Source: Victivallales bacterium (GTDB lineage: Bacteria > Verrucomicrobiota > Lentisphaeria > Oligosphaerales > Oligosphaeraceae). Taken from it: a stretch of DNA of 64,000 bases. A model generated the notes under the pieces. The model saw nothing but the letters and a program-made list of their open reading frames with translations. It was not told where the DNA came from and made no database searches. Shown here in pieces: positions 8,358 through 17,098 of the stretch. The first letter of the stretch is position 1. Each line of letters opens with the position of its first letter. The DNA lies in assembly GCA_017417585.1 (NCBI GenBank), contig JAFPYX010000034.1, positions 121,805 through 185,804 on the forward strand, in the 5' to 3' direction. Both the position numbers and the translations under genes were made by a program.

Positions 8358-9509
8358 TTAGAGCATCTTGCGGTAGAGCGCGACCACATCTTCCTTGCGC
8401 GGGTCGCGCGGATTGCCGGGCGTGCAGGCGTCCGCCATTGCGGAGTCGGCCAGGAAGTCGATGTCGGACTCCTTCACGCCGACCTCTGAGAGATGCTGCG
8501 GGATGCCGACGTCCTTGCCGAGCTGGCGCACCGCCTCGACGGCGGCCTTGCGGTACTCCGCCTGGGACATCGCCTCGGTGCCCACCACGCCCATCGCGCG
8601 GGCGATTTCACGGTAGCGCTCGCCGGTGGCCTCGGCATTCCACTCCATCACTGTGGGAAGGATGGCCGCGCAGGCCACGCCGTGCGGGGTGTCATAGAGC
8701 GCGGAGAGCGGATGCGCCATCGAGTGCACGATGCCCAGCCCGACATTGGAGAAGCCCATGCCGGCGATATACTGCGCTTCGGCCATCTTGCCGCGCGCCA
8801 CGGGGTCCTTTTCGACGGAGGCACGCAAATATTTGGCGATCATTTCGATGGCCTTGATGTGGAGCATGTCGGTCATCTCCCAGGCCCCCTTGGTGATGTA
8901 GCCCTCGATCGCATGCGTGAGCGCATCCATGCCGGTCGCCGCGCAGAGACCCTTGGGCATCGAGGCGACCATGTCCGGGTCGATGATGGCGACTACAGGG
9001 ATGTCATGCGGGTCCACGCAGACGAACTTGCGGTGCTTTTCGACATCGGTGATGACATAGTTGATGGTGACTTCCGCGCCGGTGCCGGAGGTGGTGGAGA
9101 CCGCGATGATGGGCAGGCAATTGTTCTTGGTTCCGGAGAGGCCCTCCAGGCTGCGCACATCCGCGAACTCCGGGTTGGTGACGATGATGCCGATCGCCTT
9201 CGCGGTGTCGATCGCGCTGCCGCCGCCGACTGCCACGATCACGTCCGCCTTGGCGTTCTTGCAGAAGGCCACGCCTTCCTGGACGTTCTGGATGGTGGGG
9301 TTCGCCTTGATGCCGTCATAGACTTCGTAGGCGATGCCCGCCGCGTCCAGGAGCGCTGTCACCTTCGTGGCGACCTGGAACTTGAGCAGGTCGGGGTCGG
9401 TGCAGAGCATCACCTTCTGGCAGCCACGGGACTTCAGCTCGGTGACGATTTCGTTGATGGCGCCCTTGCCGAAATAGGACGTCTCGTTCAGAATCATGCG
9501 GTTGGCCAT
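8358..9509 (-). CDS. fucO: lactaldehyde reductase (1,2-propanediol oxidoreductase)
   Basis: Iron-containing group III alcohol dehydrogenase that reduces L-lactaldehyde to L-1,2-propanediol with NADH in fucose and rhamnose catabolism. The 383-residue protein matches E. coli FucO in length and in long recognisable stretches: MANRMILNET at the start, NPEFADVRSLEGLS, TINYVITD, KFVCVDPHDIP, DALTHAIEGYI and MGFSNVGLG. The metal ligands are present (Asp and His in DALTHA, His in IVHSMAHPL, His in TPHGV), as is the GGGSAIDTAK dinucleotide loop. The start at 9509 is fixed by the MANRM alignment; an in-frame start at 9647 would add 46 residues of non-coding character. It is the best functional anchor for the neighbouring isomerase and kinase. 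Confidence 0.93.
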   Translation of the reverse strand: MANRMILNETSYFGKGAINEIVTELKSRGCQKVMLCTDPDLLKFQVATKVTALLDAAGIAYEVYDGIKANPTIQNVQEGVAFCKNAKADVIVAVGGGSAIDTAKAIGIIVTNPEFADVRSLEGLSGTKNNCLPIIAVSTTSGTGAEVTINYVITDVEKHRKFVCVDPHDIPVVAIIDPDMVASMPKGLCAATGMDALTHAIEGYITKGAWEMTDMLHIKAIEMIAKYLRASVEKDPVARGKMAEAQYIAGMGFSNVGLGIVHSMAHPLSALYDTPHGVACAAILPTVMEWNAEATGERYREIARAMGVVGTEAMSQAEYRKAAVEAVRQLGKDVGIPQHLSEVGVKESDIDFLADSAMADACTPGNPRDPRKEDVVALYRKML

Positions 9510-9672
9510 GATTGGATTCTCCAAAAATGTTGCTGGTTGTCTGTTTTCCACCACGATGGCGGTAGTTGCCCGATGCGTCGAGCGTGCATATAATGTACTA
9601 TAATTTGATTTTGTTTTTTCCCCTGGCAATGCCTGATGTGAAGTCACTTTTCAGGATTTCGGCGATTGCGGG

Positions 9673-9700
9673 TTGAAATCGTCCGAATTACAATTATAGT
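9673..9700 (+). promoter_or_regulatory. sigma70-like promoter of tRNA-Val
   Basis: TTGAAA (9673-9678), 16-bp spacer, TATAGT (9695-9700), ending 23 bp before the mature tRNA 5' end. The spacing and hexamers fit a housekeeping promoter. Confidence 0.7.
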
Positions 9701-9723
9701 AATGGAACATTCACAAAATCCAG

Positions 9724-9800
9724 GTGCGATTAGCTCAGTTGGTTAGAGCGCTACCCTGACACGGTAGAGGTCGCTGGTCCGAGTCCTGCATCGCACACCA
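9724..9800 (+). tRNA. tRNA-Val (anticodon GAC)
   Basis: A 77-nt cloverleaf: acceptor GTGCGAT with ATCGCAC, D-arm AGCTCAGTTGGTTAGAGC, anticodon stem CTACC/GGTAG with loop CTGACAC (anticodon GAC), T-arm GGTCCGAGTCC, encoded CCA at 9798-9800. It lies on the strand opposite to the surrounding sugar genes. Confidence 0.96.
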
Positions 9801-9805
9801 TTTCA

Positions 9806-9834
9806 GCCTCCGGTTTCCATCCGGGGGCTTTTTT
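9806..9834 (+). terminator. rho-independent terminator after tRNA-Val
   Basis: Stem GCCTCCGG (9806-9813) with CCGGGGGC (9821-9828), 7-nt loop, then six Ts. It starts 5 nt after the tRNA CCA. Confidence 0.85.
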
Positions 9835-9854
9835 GTTGGCAAACCTGATGTTCA

Positions 9855-11075
9855 TCAAAGCGGCGGAAAGTACCGGAAGAGATGTCCGAGGCGGTCGTTC
9901 TCGCCGAGGAAGAGCGTGCCGTCCTTGCCGGCGACCATGGACTCGCAGCGGTAGCCGTTCCAGGGGCGTTCAGAGCGTGCGAGGATGCATCCAAGGTCGC
10001 GTAGTTCACGGTTTTCGGGGGAGTAGCAGAAAAGGTGTGCGCAGTCTTCGGGGGTACCGTTGAGGCCGTAGATGCGACCTGCGGTGCAGGCCAATGCAGT
10101 GATGCGGGGCTGGTCGGTGGGCTTGCCCAGGCAGATCACGCGTTCCTCCAGCGGAGAGAATTGGAAGAGCAGACCGTCGATGGTGCCGCCATAGTATTCG
10201 CCGCCAGTGGTTCCCCGTGTCCAGGCGGTCACGCGGTTGTAGAGTTCGCGACCTTTGATGAAGGGTGCCTGACAGCGCAAAGGCGTTACTCCGTCTTCGG
10301 AAATATGAAATAGCCTGCCATAGAGCCCTGCGCCGTAGGCGCCGGAAGTCGCGGGAAGCAACCGTGGGGAGTGGCCGCCCATCGAGCCGATGGCACCGAC
10401 GGCCTGCGGTGAGTCGCCCGCGACGGGATTCCAGTGGAGGACGGTTCCGGTGGTTTCCGTGAGCAACCACAATGATCCATACATGTCTGCGACCAGATCG
10501 GCACCTGGTTCGGCGGGCAATTCCAGCTTCCGAAGGTCGATTTTTCCTGCGCCGTGACAGGGGTCGATGGTGGAGAAGAAGAGCTGGTCTTCGGCGGGCA
10601 AGTCGAATACTTCGCGTACACCCAGACCGGCAAAGTCCTGCTGTTCCAAGAGGACTCCGCAGGGGGTGTAGCGGAAGAGGAACATCCTGCCTTCATGGTT
10701 TCCGAGGCCATAGACGCAGTGGTCGCGTCCTTCGGCCAGGGCAACGACTTGTGTCTGAGATGCGATCACTCCGATTTCCGCACAAGCATCGGCGTCCGGC
10801 GCGGGGTTGTAGAAGAATAGGTGCGCATTTGGACCGGAGGTCGCGCCGTAGAGATAGCCGGAGGAATGCGCGAGAATCGCGGTGACGGCGGACTCCTCTG
10901 GAGGCACGGGCGTGGTGAATTCTTTGGCGTTGAGGGCACGGACCTCGAAGTGCCCCTCGGTCACGAAGGCGCTTTTCTCGTAGTCGGCGCGGATTCGCAG
11001 GAACTCCTTGATTTCCTCAGGACGGAGATTGTCACGTTTGAGAGGGGAGGTTGGCCAGGTGTGTGGAAGATCCAT
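9855..11075 (-). CDS. beta-propeller protein (first of two)
   Basis: A 406-residue protein with no signal peptide or membrane segment. After a charged N-terminal segment it consists of repeated units with the pattern G-x-[LI]-Y-G followed by a hydrophobic strand and FxYNP or FxYSP (for example GYLYGATSG, HCVYGLGNHEGRMFLFRY, GRIYGLNG, HLFCYSPENREL, GHLFRYFP). This is the strand/turn periodicity of a seven-bladed beta-propeller. It shares the repeat style with the protein at 11181-12353 and the two are encoded in tandem next to an MFS transporter and a secreted GH123-like protein. A role in binding or converting a carbohydrate or its uronic derivative is inferred from context only; no catalytic motif is recognised. 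Confidence 0.6.
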   Translation of the reverse strand: MDLPHTWPTSPLKRDNLRPEEIKEFLRIRADYEKSAFVTEGHFEVRALNAKEFTTPVPPEESAVTAILAHSSGYLYGATSGPNAHLFFYNPAPDADACAEIGVIASQTQVVALAEGRDHCVYGLGNHEGRMFLFRYTPCGVLLEQQDFAGLGVREVFDLPAEDQLFFSTIDPCHGAGKIDLRKLELPAEPGADLVADMYGSLWLLTETTGTVLHWNPVAGDSPQAVGAIGSMGGHSPRLLPATSGAYGAGLYGRLFHISEDGVTPLRCQAPFIKGRELYNRVTAWTRGTTGGEYYGGTIDGLLFQFSPLEERVICLGKPTDQPRITALACTAGRIYGLNGTPEDCAHLFCYSPENRELRDLGCILARSERPWNGYRCESMVAGKDGTLFLGENDRLGHLFRYFPPL

Positions 11076-11078
11076 TTC

Positions 11079-11141
11079 GAGGTTAGAGGTGAGAGATTAG
11101 AGGTGAGAGGTCTCAGGTCTCAAGTCTCAGGCCTGAGGTCC
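11079..11141. repeat. array of nine 7-bp repeats
   Basis: Nine consecutive heptamers with no gaps: GAGGTTA, GAGGTGA, GAGATTA, GAGGTGA, GAGGTCT, CAGGTCT, CAAGTCT, CAGGCCT, GAGGTCC. Units vary but keep phase (roughly SARRTYW). The array lies in the 105-bp gap between two beta-propeller genes. Similar arrays with different unit sequences lie at 18116, 18494, 25894 and 35284. Confidence 0.85.
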
Positions 11142-11180
11142 TGTTGGCTTACCGTATAATTACGCGTTGCACATTACGAA

Positions 11181-12353
11181 TCACCCCCATGTCCGACGGA
11201 TGGCGGGGAAGGGGAGGGCGGCATGGCCCAAATCGGCGCGGACGAGTTTGGTGGGCGTGTTGCCGGCCTCGGCAAAGTATAGCTTGTGGTCGCTGCCCAG
11301 GGCACCGCGGGCGATGTGGTCCACCCAGGCACCATCGATTTTGAGTGGTGCGAGAATGGTGCGTTTGGCGGTTGTGGGGTTGAACTGTACCAGATGGGGC
11401 CGCGAACCTTCGTTCGTGGGAAGATTTGCCACGAAGTAGAGCATGCCGTCGGCACCAAAGACCATCCCGCCCACGTGTTCATGGATGATGTGGCTCCATT
11501 CGGTGGACTCCTCTCCAACTGCCTTGCCGAAGTCCTGGAGTTTTCGCGTCTGGAAGTCGAATCGCACGAGGCGGGAGCCCCAGGTCCAGGTTACCCCCCA
11601 GACACCCTCGCCGGAGGGTTCGGGGCAGACATCGTAGAAGGTGTTGTGGTAGCCGTCGCGGAAGGACGCGTGGGGGATCTGCTCTCCGGTGTCGAAGAGT
11701 CGGTCGCGGTCGGGATCATACTGGAGGATATGCCCGTAGTCATCTGCGGTGAAGGCGTTTTCAGCCTGGTCGGTGAAGACGCATTGCGGATTGAGATTTC
11801 CGATGCGACCGATGTCTCGGGTCTGACGGGTTTTCAGGTCGAAGACGAAGAAGTGGTTGCGCGGATACGAAATTCCGTAGATGAGGTGGTGTTTGCGGGC
11901 GAGCGCCAGGCACCGCGAACCCTCCTTGTGTAGCAGGATCTGGTGGTAGTTGACGGAGCCGTCGGGATTGAAGCAGACCAACCCGGAACCGCTGAATTGC
12001 TTCTGCGGGTGGTTCCAGCAGTTCCAGGGACGCCAGAGCGTGTCGCCCAAGGGGGCACCGGTGCAGTGCGTGGCGGCATAAAGCGTCCCGTCGTCATCCT
12101 GGAGCAGGCTGTAATGGACTTTGGAGTGCGTCGCCTGACCGTTGTCGGGCGGGATATCGAGGGCGGTCGCCATCTCGACGAGGTAATCCACGTGGTCCTG
12201 CGCAGGGTCGTAGGAGGCGATGTATGCGGAGAGGCCCCCTGTCATCTCACCGCAGACACCGGCGTAGAGGCGGTTGTCCACGCCGGAAATCAGACTCCAG
12301 CAGGTGTCGTGGACGGGGAGTTGGTCGAAGACGATGGTGTCAAGTTTTGTCAT
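11181..12353 (-). CDS. beta-propeller protein (second of two)
   Basis: A 390-residue protein without a signal peptide. It shows repeated propeller-blade units such as NRLYAGVCGEMTGGLSAYIASYDP, GTLYAATHC, HLIYGISYPRNHFFVFDL, GHILQYDPDRDRLFD and HKLYFAEAG. The histidine-rich stretches (SHIIHEHVGG and similar) could line a central metal or substrate site, which is speculative. Its ATG overlaps the end of the MFS gene by 14 bp, so expression is translationally coupled to transport. Together with the preceding propeller it probably handles the sugar imported by that transporter. Function is not assigned. Confidence 0.6.
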   Translation of the reverse strand: MTKLDTIVFDQLPVHDTCWSLISGVDNRLYAGVCGEMTGGLSAYIASYDPAQDHVDYLVEMATALDIPPDNGQATHSKVHYSLLQDDDGTLYAATHCTGAPLGDTLWRPWNCWNHPQKQFSGSGLVCFNPDGSVNYHQILLHKEGSRCLALARKHHLIYGISYPRNHFFVFDLKTRQTRDIGRIGNLNPQCVFTDQAENAFTADDYGHILQYDPDRDRLFDTGEQIPHASFRDGYHNTFYDVCPEPSGEGVWGVTWTWGSRLVRFDFQTRKLQDFGKAVGEESTEWSHIIHEHVGGMVFGADGMLYFVANLPTNEGSRPHLVQFNPTTAKRTILAPLKIDGAWVDHIARGALGSDHKLYFAEAGNTPTKLVRADLGHAALPFPAIRRTWG

Positions 12354-13548
12354 GAATTGTCCAGTCGATGGCTAATAGGAGCAGAAAAGCGATAGCACAA
12401 GCGGGCAGGAGGAAGAAACTGCCAGTGTTTCCAAATTTGTCGGTAAGGAGTCCAAGGAGGAAAGGGAAGATTCCGAAGCCTGCGGCGCCAGCGGTCGGGA
12501 GCAGAATCAGCATGGTAGTCTGGTCGAGTGACGGGAGTCGGTTGACGCAGTGGTTCTGAAGTCCAGGCCAGAGTGGTCCGGTGGCGACTCCCAACAGGAA
12601 GAGCGTTGCCATGAACAGCCAGAGGGGAGCGGCGTTCAGTGCGACCAAGCTGGCCGCAAGAAGAGTGGTTGCACAGCAGAACAGGATTTTCCCAGTGGAT
12701 TTTTGGCGTCCCAAAAGTCCCGCCAGGAATCTTCCGACGAACATGCCGGCGGCGAAGAGTGCGGTGCCGACTCCGGCGGCGGCGGGACCCACGGCCCAGC
12801 GACTTTGGAGATAGGTGGGCATCCAGAAGAGCAGACAGTGTTCGATGCCGCTGGCCAAGGGCATGGCGGCCAGAAAGAGCCAGAAGCGGGGACTGCCCAG
12901 GGCCTGGCGTGCCTCTCCCCAGGTCTGGCGGAAACTGCGCACCTCGCCTGGAATCCCGTGGTCCTGCTGGCGTTGGCGGAAGAAATAGGCCCCCGGTAGT
13001 AGCGTGATGCATCCCACGCAGGCCAGGACGACACGCCACGACACGCCATGCTGGAGCAGCAAGCCCGCCAGGAGCATGATGCTGACGGAACCCACCGACC
13101 AGAACGAGTGGGTGATGTTCACATAGCGCGCGGCATCCTGATCGGTGCGGTGGTTCTCATTTACCAGTGGAGTGACGAGCCCTTCGAAAAAGCCCTGGCC
13201 GATTGACGAGATGACAATCGCGACCACCAGCGTCGTGTAGGAATGCACAGTGGTGGCAAGGAGAATCCCTCCGCCAACCAGCACTGTGGCTACGGACAGC
13301 GAATGGCGCTTGCCCCATCGTCCTGCGATGAAGCCACATGTCGCCATGGACAGCAACACGAAGCCGCCGCGCCAGAGGGCGAGGGTTCCGGCCAACGCGT
13401 TGTTTCCCTCGTCGAGTGCGAAACTGAGTTCTTCCGCCAGTGGACCGAGGACATTGGGAATGCAGAATGCACACCACGCGTAGGTGATGTACAAGAGAAA
13501 CGTCGCGTAGTCACAGGGCCGAAAACGGAGAGGCGTTCGTTGAGACAT
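12340..13548 (-). CDS. MFS transporter, fucose-permease-like
   Basis: A 402-residue integral membrane protein with about 12 hydrophobic segments. The first half carries a loop 2-3 motif region GFIAGRWGKRHSLS, matching the MFS GxxxDRxGRR pattern, and the second half carries FLAGLLGRQKSTGK in the equivalent place. Overall length and the lack of large extramembrane domains suit a sugar:proton symporter of the FHS/fucose permease type, a fit supported by the adjacent fucO-type genes. It starts 3 bp after the end of the secreted GH123-like gene and ends inside the start of a propeller gene, which marks the three as one operon. Substrate is inferred from context. Confidence 0.8.
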   Translation of the reverse strand: MSQRTPLRFRPCDYATFLLYITYAWCAFCIPNVLGPLAEELSFALDEGNNALAGTLALWRGGFVLLSMATCGFIAGRWGKRHSLSVATVLVGGGILLATTVHSYTTLVVAIVISSIGQGFFEGLVTPLVNENHRTDQDAARYVNITHSFWSVGSVSIMLLAGLLLQHGVSWRVVLACVGCITLLPGAYFFRQRQQDHGIPGEVRSFRQTWGEARQALGSPRFWLFLAAMPLASGIEHCLLFWMPTYLQSRWAVGPAAAGVGTALFAAGMFVGRFLAGLLGRQKSTGKILFCCATTLLAASLVALNAAPLWLFMATLFLLGVATGPLWPGLQNHCVNRLPSLDQTTMLILLPTAGAAGFGIFPFLLGLLTDKFGNTGSFFLLPACAIAFLLLLAIDWTIHDKT

Positions 13549-13551
13549 GGA

Positions 13552-15771
13552 TTATTGGGCGTTCAATGCGAGAATGAAGTCAATCATCTCGGAGCGGATT
13601 TCATCCAGGTCGCGGGTGGCCAGGTCGGCGGTTTTCAGGTCGGCAAGGAAGGCGGCGGCCTGCACGGCAGACGGGGCGGCGGGGGATTGGCGGATGGCAG
13701 ACTGAAGAGTGGCCAGGTAGCGCAGGTCGGTCACGCCCTCGCGGTAGCCCTCCCATTGGAGAGTGTCGATGACGCCGTCGGCGGTGGGGTAGGTCATGTT
13801 CTCGTCGCGGTAGAGTCCATCGAAGTCATTCCAGATGAAGCCGTATCCGCACTGGTAGGCGTGGGTCATCGCGCCGTCGAAGCCCCATTGCCAGAGGAGC
13901 AGACCGTAGTTGCGGCGATAGGTCTCTGGAGTCACACATCCGCCCTGTGGGTGCCCGTAGCTGACGAGTTTCATGCCCTTGGCCTTGGCGCGTGCGGCGT
14001 CTTCCGCAGTGAAGCGCTCATCCACGACGCAGGCCAGGTCCAGCGAGGTGTTCAGGGCATCCGCCAAGTCCATCACGGCGACATAGACTTTGCCGCCTGC
14101 TTCGTGGACAATCTGCCAGGCTGGTTGTTCCTTTGCCAGGACCTCCGGCCGCGCCTCGTCGATGCCGTAGAAGTAGATTTCTTCGGCACCGTGTTCATGT
14201 GCAATGGCGATGGCCTTCTCCACGGATTCGCGCAGTTGCGCGAGGTCTTCTGGGCGGTCGGAGTCGCCAGTGTTGCTGCCCCACAGGAAGATGGTGTGGT
14301 TGCTCATGCCGGCGAGTTCGCGCAAGGTAAGGCATTCATCGAGGTAGTTGATGTCATTGCCTCGCCACCATAAGAAGATGGGCGGATTGTCCACGCCGTG
14401 GGCGACGAGATTCTTCATTTCGGCGAGGTACTGTTCGGCGTTCTTGCTATCGGAGTAGTTTCCGGCACCGATGGATCCGTTGGGTCCGAGCTGTCCCTTG
14501 TAATATATGGAAGAAAGGAAGTTCTCCGGCGGGAGGAGATCGAATGGGAGGACCTCGACGGTGACAGGCAGTTCCGCGCAGATTCTTTCTCCGCTGGCGA
14601 GCGAGATGATGCCATGGTAGGTTCCGGGAAGCGCGTCTTCTGGGACTTGGAGGTTCAGCCAGAACTGCCGTCGAGTTCCGGGTGCGATGTCCACCGGTTG
14701 GAGCACTGTACGGTCCCGCACAGGGAAGTCCTGGAGGTCGAGATGAAAATGCTCTTTTCCGGGGAGGCCGTATTGTTCATCCAGTTCTGCGGAGATGCAG
14801 GTGTAGTACGAGCGTTCCGGAAAATCAAGCCGCACATAGTTTCCGCGGTCGGCGGAGCTGGCCTTGACCAGCAGGGGGTCGTTGAGCAGGAGCTCAGGAG
14901 TGAGGGTGCGGTAGCCGGCCCGCTTGATGGTGGTGGTCGGAACACCGGTGTACCAGGTTGCCACATGGCGGATGACCAGCGAATCGGCGGGAATGATGCC
15001 ACCGTTCTCCGATTCCAGCACGGAGGCCTTGGGCAGCAACGCCGTCAGGGGGGCGGTGGGCGAGCCTTCCACCACGAAACTGGCAGAGGCGGTCTCGCCG
15101 CGTGCAAGCCGGAAGGAAAGTGCGTCTGCCGGCTGGGCGGGAACGACTTCTGCCTTCGGCGTAAGCAGGCGGTCGGTGATGGCCTTTACCACTGTTACGC
15201 GCGGTTCCGGCTGAGCATCGGATTCCGCGAAAACCACGTCGGAGAAACGCAGATCGATATAGGGGGTCTCCGGCAGGTTGTCCACAATCTCCAGAACCAC
15301 CTTCGCGTAATGTGCATTCTCCGGAAAGGTGAGCAGCGGCGAGGCACAGAGGTGCCATTCGCCGTCCTCGGGAATTGTGAAGCGGTCCGCACCGTCCATC
15401 GCAGTCGTGCTGTGGACGAAGGTGGAGGAGTCCTCCTTCTCGTAAGTCCACACGTGCAACCAGAAATTTGCCGCGCCTTTTACCCACACGGAAAGGAAGT
15501 AGGGGCGCCCTGGCTGGATGGGCAGAAATGCGCTGGAGGAGTGCTTGCTGAAGGCGTCCCCCTCCCAGTCCTGCATCGTGCAGGTGGGCAGGTCGGCATG
15601 GACGTGGAGGCACTCGTGCCCATTTCGTCCGCCCGTTGGCTCGATGACCGCGTGGGCGAGATGGCTCCAGCCATTCTCCATCTTCAGTGGAAGTGGCATC
15701 AGTTCGCCTGCCCAGACGAGACTGGCCAGGATGCCCGCGAGGAAAATCGAGTGAAAAACGAGTCGTTTCAT
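13552..15771 (-). CDS. secreted GH123/DUF4091-like protein
   Basis: A 739-residue exported protein (start at MKRLVFHS; MFFMKRL at 15780 is an alternative). A signal peptide with cleavage after VWA (about residue 20) precedes a carbohydrate-binding-like beta domain (about 20-200), a second beta-sandwich (about 210-440) and a TIM-barrel region. The barrel contains EIYFYGIDEARPE, with an adjacent Asp-Glu pair near residue 536 in the position of the catalytic pair of GH123 N-acetylgalactosaminidases. The C-terminus QWEGYREGVTDLRYL is the DUF4091-type tail. The likely role is extracellular or periplasmic cleavage of a GalNAc- or related glycan, feeding the MFS transporter downstream. The GH123 relation is inferred from motif layout. 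A second such protein lies at 56230-58731. Confidence 0.7.
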   Translation of the reverse strand: MKRLVFHSIFLAGILASLVWAGELMPLPLKMENGWSHLAHAVIEPTGGRNGHECLHVHADLPTCTMQDWEGDAFSKHSSSAFLPIQPGRPYFLSVWVKGAANFWLHVWTYEKEDSSTFVHSTTAMDGADRFTIPEDGEWHLCASPLLTFPENAHYAKVVLEIVDNLPETPYIDLRFSDVVFAESDAQPEPRVTVVKAITDRLLTPKAEVVPAQPADALSFRLARGETASASFVVEGSPTAPLTALLPKASVLESENGGIIPADSLVIRHVATWYTGVPTTTIKRAGYRTLTPELLLNDPLLVKASSADRGNYVRLDFPERSYYTCISAELDEQYGLPGKEHFHLDLQDFPVRDRTVLQPVDIAPGTRRQFWLNLQVPEDALPGTYHGIISLASGERICAELPVTVEVLPFDLLPPENFLSSIYYKGQLGPNGSIGAGNYSDSKNAEQYLAEMKNLVAHGVDNPPIFLWWRGNDINYLDECLTLRELAGMSNHTIFLWGSNTGDSDRPEDLAQLRESVEKAIAIAHEHGAEEIYFYGIDEARPEVLAKEQPAWQIVHEAGGKVYVAVMDLADALNTSLDLACVVDERFTAEDAARAKAKGMKLVSYGHPQGGCVTPETYRRNYGLLLWQWGFDGAMTHAYQCGYGFIWNDFDGLYRDENMTYPTADGVIDTLQWEGYREGVTDLRYLATLQSAIRQSPAAPSAVQAAAFLADLKTADLATRDLDEIRSEMIDFILALNAQ

Positions 15772-15941
15772 GAAAAACATACGGTTGCTTGAAAAATTGA
15801 ATGGGATGGCTCTGTTTTCATTGACTGCATTCCCACTGCCATATAATATAAAGGGGAAAAAAGTACCTGAGTCTGGCTTAACGAAGGTTAAGGAGGGATA
15901 GGGGATTGGCATTGGCGAGCCAAAAGCATTTTGCCGATCTC

Positions 15942-15970
15942 TTGAAATTTAGCCAGAAATAACGTATAAT
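15942..15970 (+). promoter_or_regulatory. sigma70-like promoter of the prepilin gene
   Basis: TTGAAA (15942-15947), 17-bp spacer, perfect TATAAT (15965-15970). It lies 60 bp upstream of the prepilin ATG at 16030 and is the best promoter match in the window. Confidence 0.8.
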
Positions 15971-16029
15971 TCCATCATGACATGTGGTTTGTATTTGTCA
16001 TTAACCCAAAGTTGCTTAGAGGACTGTCC

Positions 16030-16854
16030 ATGAAAAAATCCTTCACTCTGATTGAGCTTCTGGTGGTAATTGCCATTATCGCAATCTTGGCCTCCATGCT
16101 CCTGCCGGCGCTCTCCAAGGCGCGTGAAAAGGCCCGCGCCGCCCAATGTACCAGCAATTTGAAGTCCATCATCCTGGGCGCCTTGATGTATGCGGACGAC
16201 TCCGACGGCTACAGCCCGCCCGTGCGCGCGGACTACACGGTGGATGGCAATTTGGTGCGTTACTGGTGGTTCACCGCAAACTACTGCGCGCCCGGCGGCC
16301 CCATCACCGAGGCCGAATGGCAGAGGCAGGATCCCTGCTGGGACACTCGCGAACTGACCCAGCGTCAGCGCGCCACTCCGGCGCACCGGCTCATGCAGTG
16401 CCCGTCCCATCGTGCCGAACAGCGTCTGTGGGGCAACCTCGGCTATGTCGCCAATGTCTGCAGTGGATACTCCCACGGTCATTGGACTAGTTCCGGCAAG
16501 GCCAAGTGGGAAAATGGCTTCCCCCTGAACAACAACAACTGGGACGTCGATGCCGACTGGAAGAAGTGGGGTCTCATTCCGAAGCCCGCGCTCTATCTCT
16601 GCTACATGGACGGCACGATGGAGAACAACGTGTGGACTGGCAACCAGTTCATCCATCCGGACATCATCAACTACGATGCAACCTCCTGGATTGGCTTCTT
16701 CCGCCACAACAACAAGCTCAACATGTCCTTTGGCGACGGTCATGTTGGCCCCATCGACGCCACCGAGCGCAACACGCGCTTCAACTGCTACCGCAAGCAG
16801 GAGAACGACTACATCTGGTTCCCGCGCAGCCAGTGGGGCTGGGCGAATATCTGA
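16030..16854 (+). CDS. type IV pilin-like / pseudopilin with GDGH C-terminal motif
   Basis: A 274-residue prepilin. The start is fixed by [17 protein letters not shown], the prepilin peptidase site (K-K-S/F-T-L-I-E, with Glu5 of the mature form) and hydrophobic helix, and by an AGAGGA ribosome site 9 nt upstream. After [18 protein letters not shown] comes a long soluble domain rich in Trp, Asn and Cys that ends with [20 protein letters not shown]. That H-x-GDGH type ending is a hallmark of the very large pseudopilin families of Lentisphaerota and Planctomycetota. It could be a minor pilin or a T2SS pseudopilin served by the gsp operon 2.3 kb away. It is monocistronic, with its own strong promoter and terminator, so expression is probably high. 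Confidence 0.88.
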   Translation: MKKSFTLIELLVVIAIIAILASMLLPALSKAREKARAAQCTSNLKSIILGALMYADDSDGYSPPVRADYTVDGNLVRYWWFTANYCAPGGPITEAEWQRQDPCWDTRELTQRQRATPAHRLMQCPSHRAEQRLWGNLGYVANVCSGYSHGHWTSSGKAKWENGFPLNNNNWDVDADWKKWGLIPKPALYLCYMDGTMENNVWTGNQFIHPDIINYDATSWIGFFRHNNKLNMSFGDGHVGPIDATERNTRFNCYRKQENDYIWFPRSQWGWANI

Positions 16855-16883
16855 TTCATTCCAGAAGACGTGATAAACGAAAC

Positions 16884-16919
16884 CGCCCGGTCAGGGAATT
16901 CCCTACCGGGCGTTTTTGT
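16884..16919 (+). terminator. strong rho-independent terminator after the prepilin
   Basis: CGCCCGGT (16884-16891) pairs with ACCGGGCG (16905-16912). The interior AGGGAATTCCCT extends the stem into one long hairpin, followed by TTTTTGTTTG. It lies 30 bp after the stop codon. Confidence 0.9.
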
Positions 16920-16925
16920 TTGAGC

Positions 16926-17057
16926 ACTATATCCTTGACTTGTCCAATTGGGTAAGGACGGATGGGACACCTGGGACGAATGGGACGATGGTTTGCGATT
17001 ATCTTGTCCCATATGTCCCAGATGTCTTCTGGAGACTAGGCAAGTTAAAGATATAGT
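16926..17057. repeat. palindromic MITE-like element with 17-bp terminal inverted repeats
   Basis: ACTATATCCTTGACTTG (16926-16942) is matched in inverted orientation by CAAGTTAAAGATATAGT (17041-17057) with two mismatches. The interior holds direct TGGGAC units at 9-bp spacing (16963, 16972, 16981) and the inverted form GTCCCA twice (near 17006 and 17015), so the whole 132 bp folds on itself. It fills the gap between the prepilin terminator and the end of hldD. No coding capacity. Confidence 0.75.
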
Positions 17058-17098
17058 TCCCGTTTGTTTCTCTACCCAAAACGAGTGGCGAAGAACGG

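Noticed and set aside
11079..11141. Heptamer arrays as a CRISPR array
   Set aside because: Units of 7 bp without spacers and no cas genes.
16930..17060. Attenuator or riboswitch before hldD
   Set aside because: The element lies at the 3' side of hldD and the prepilin, so it is not a leader of either gene.
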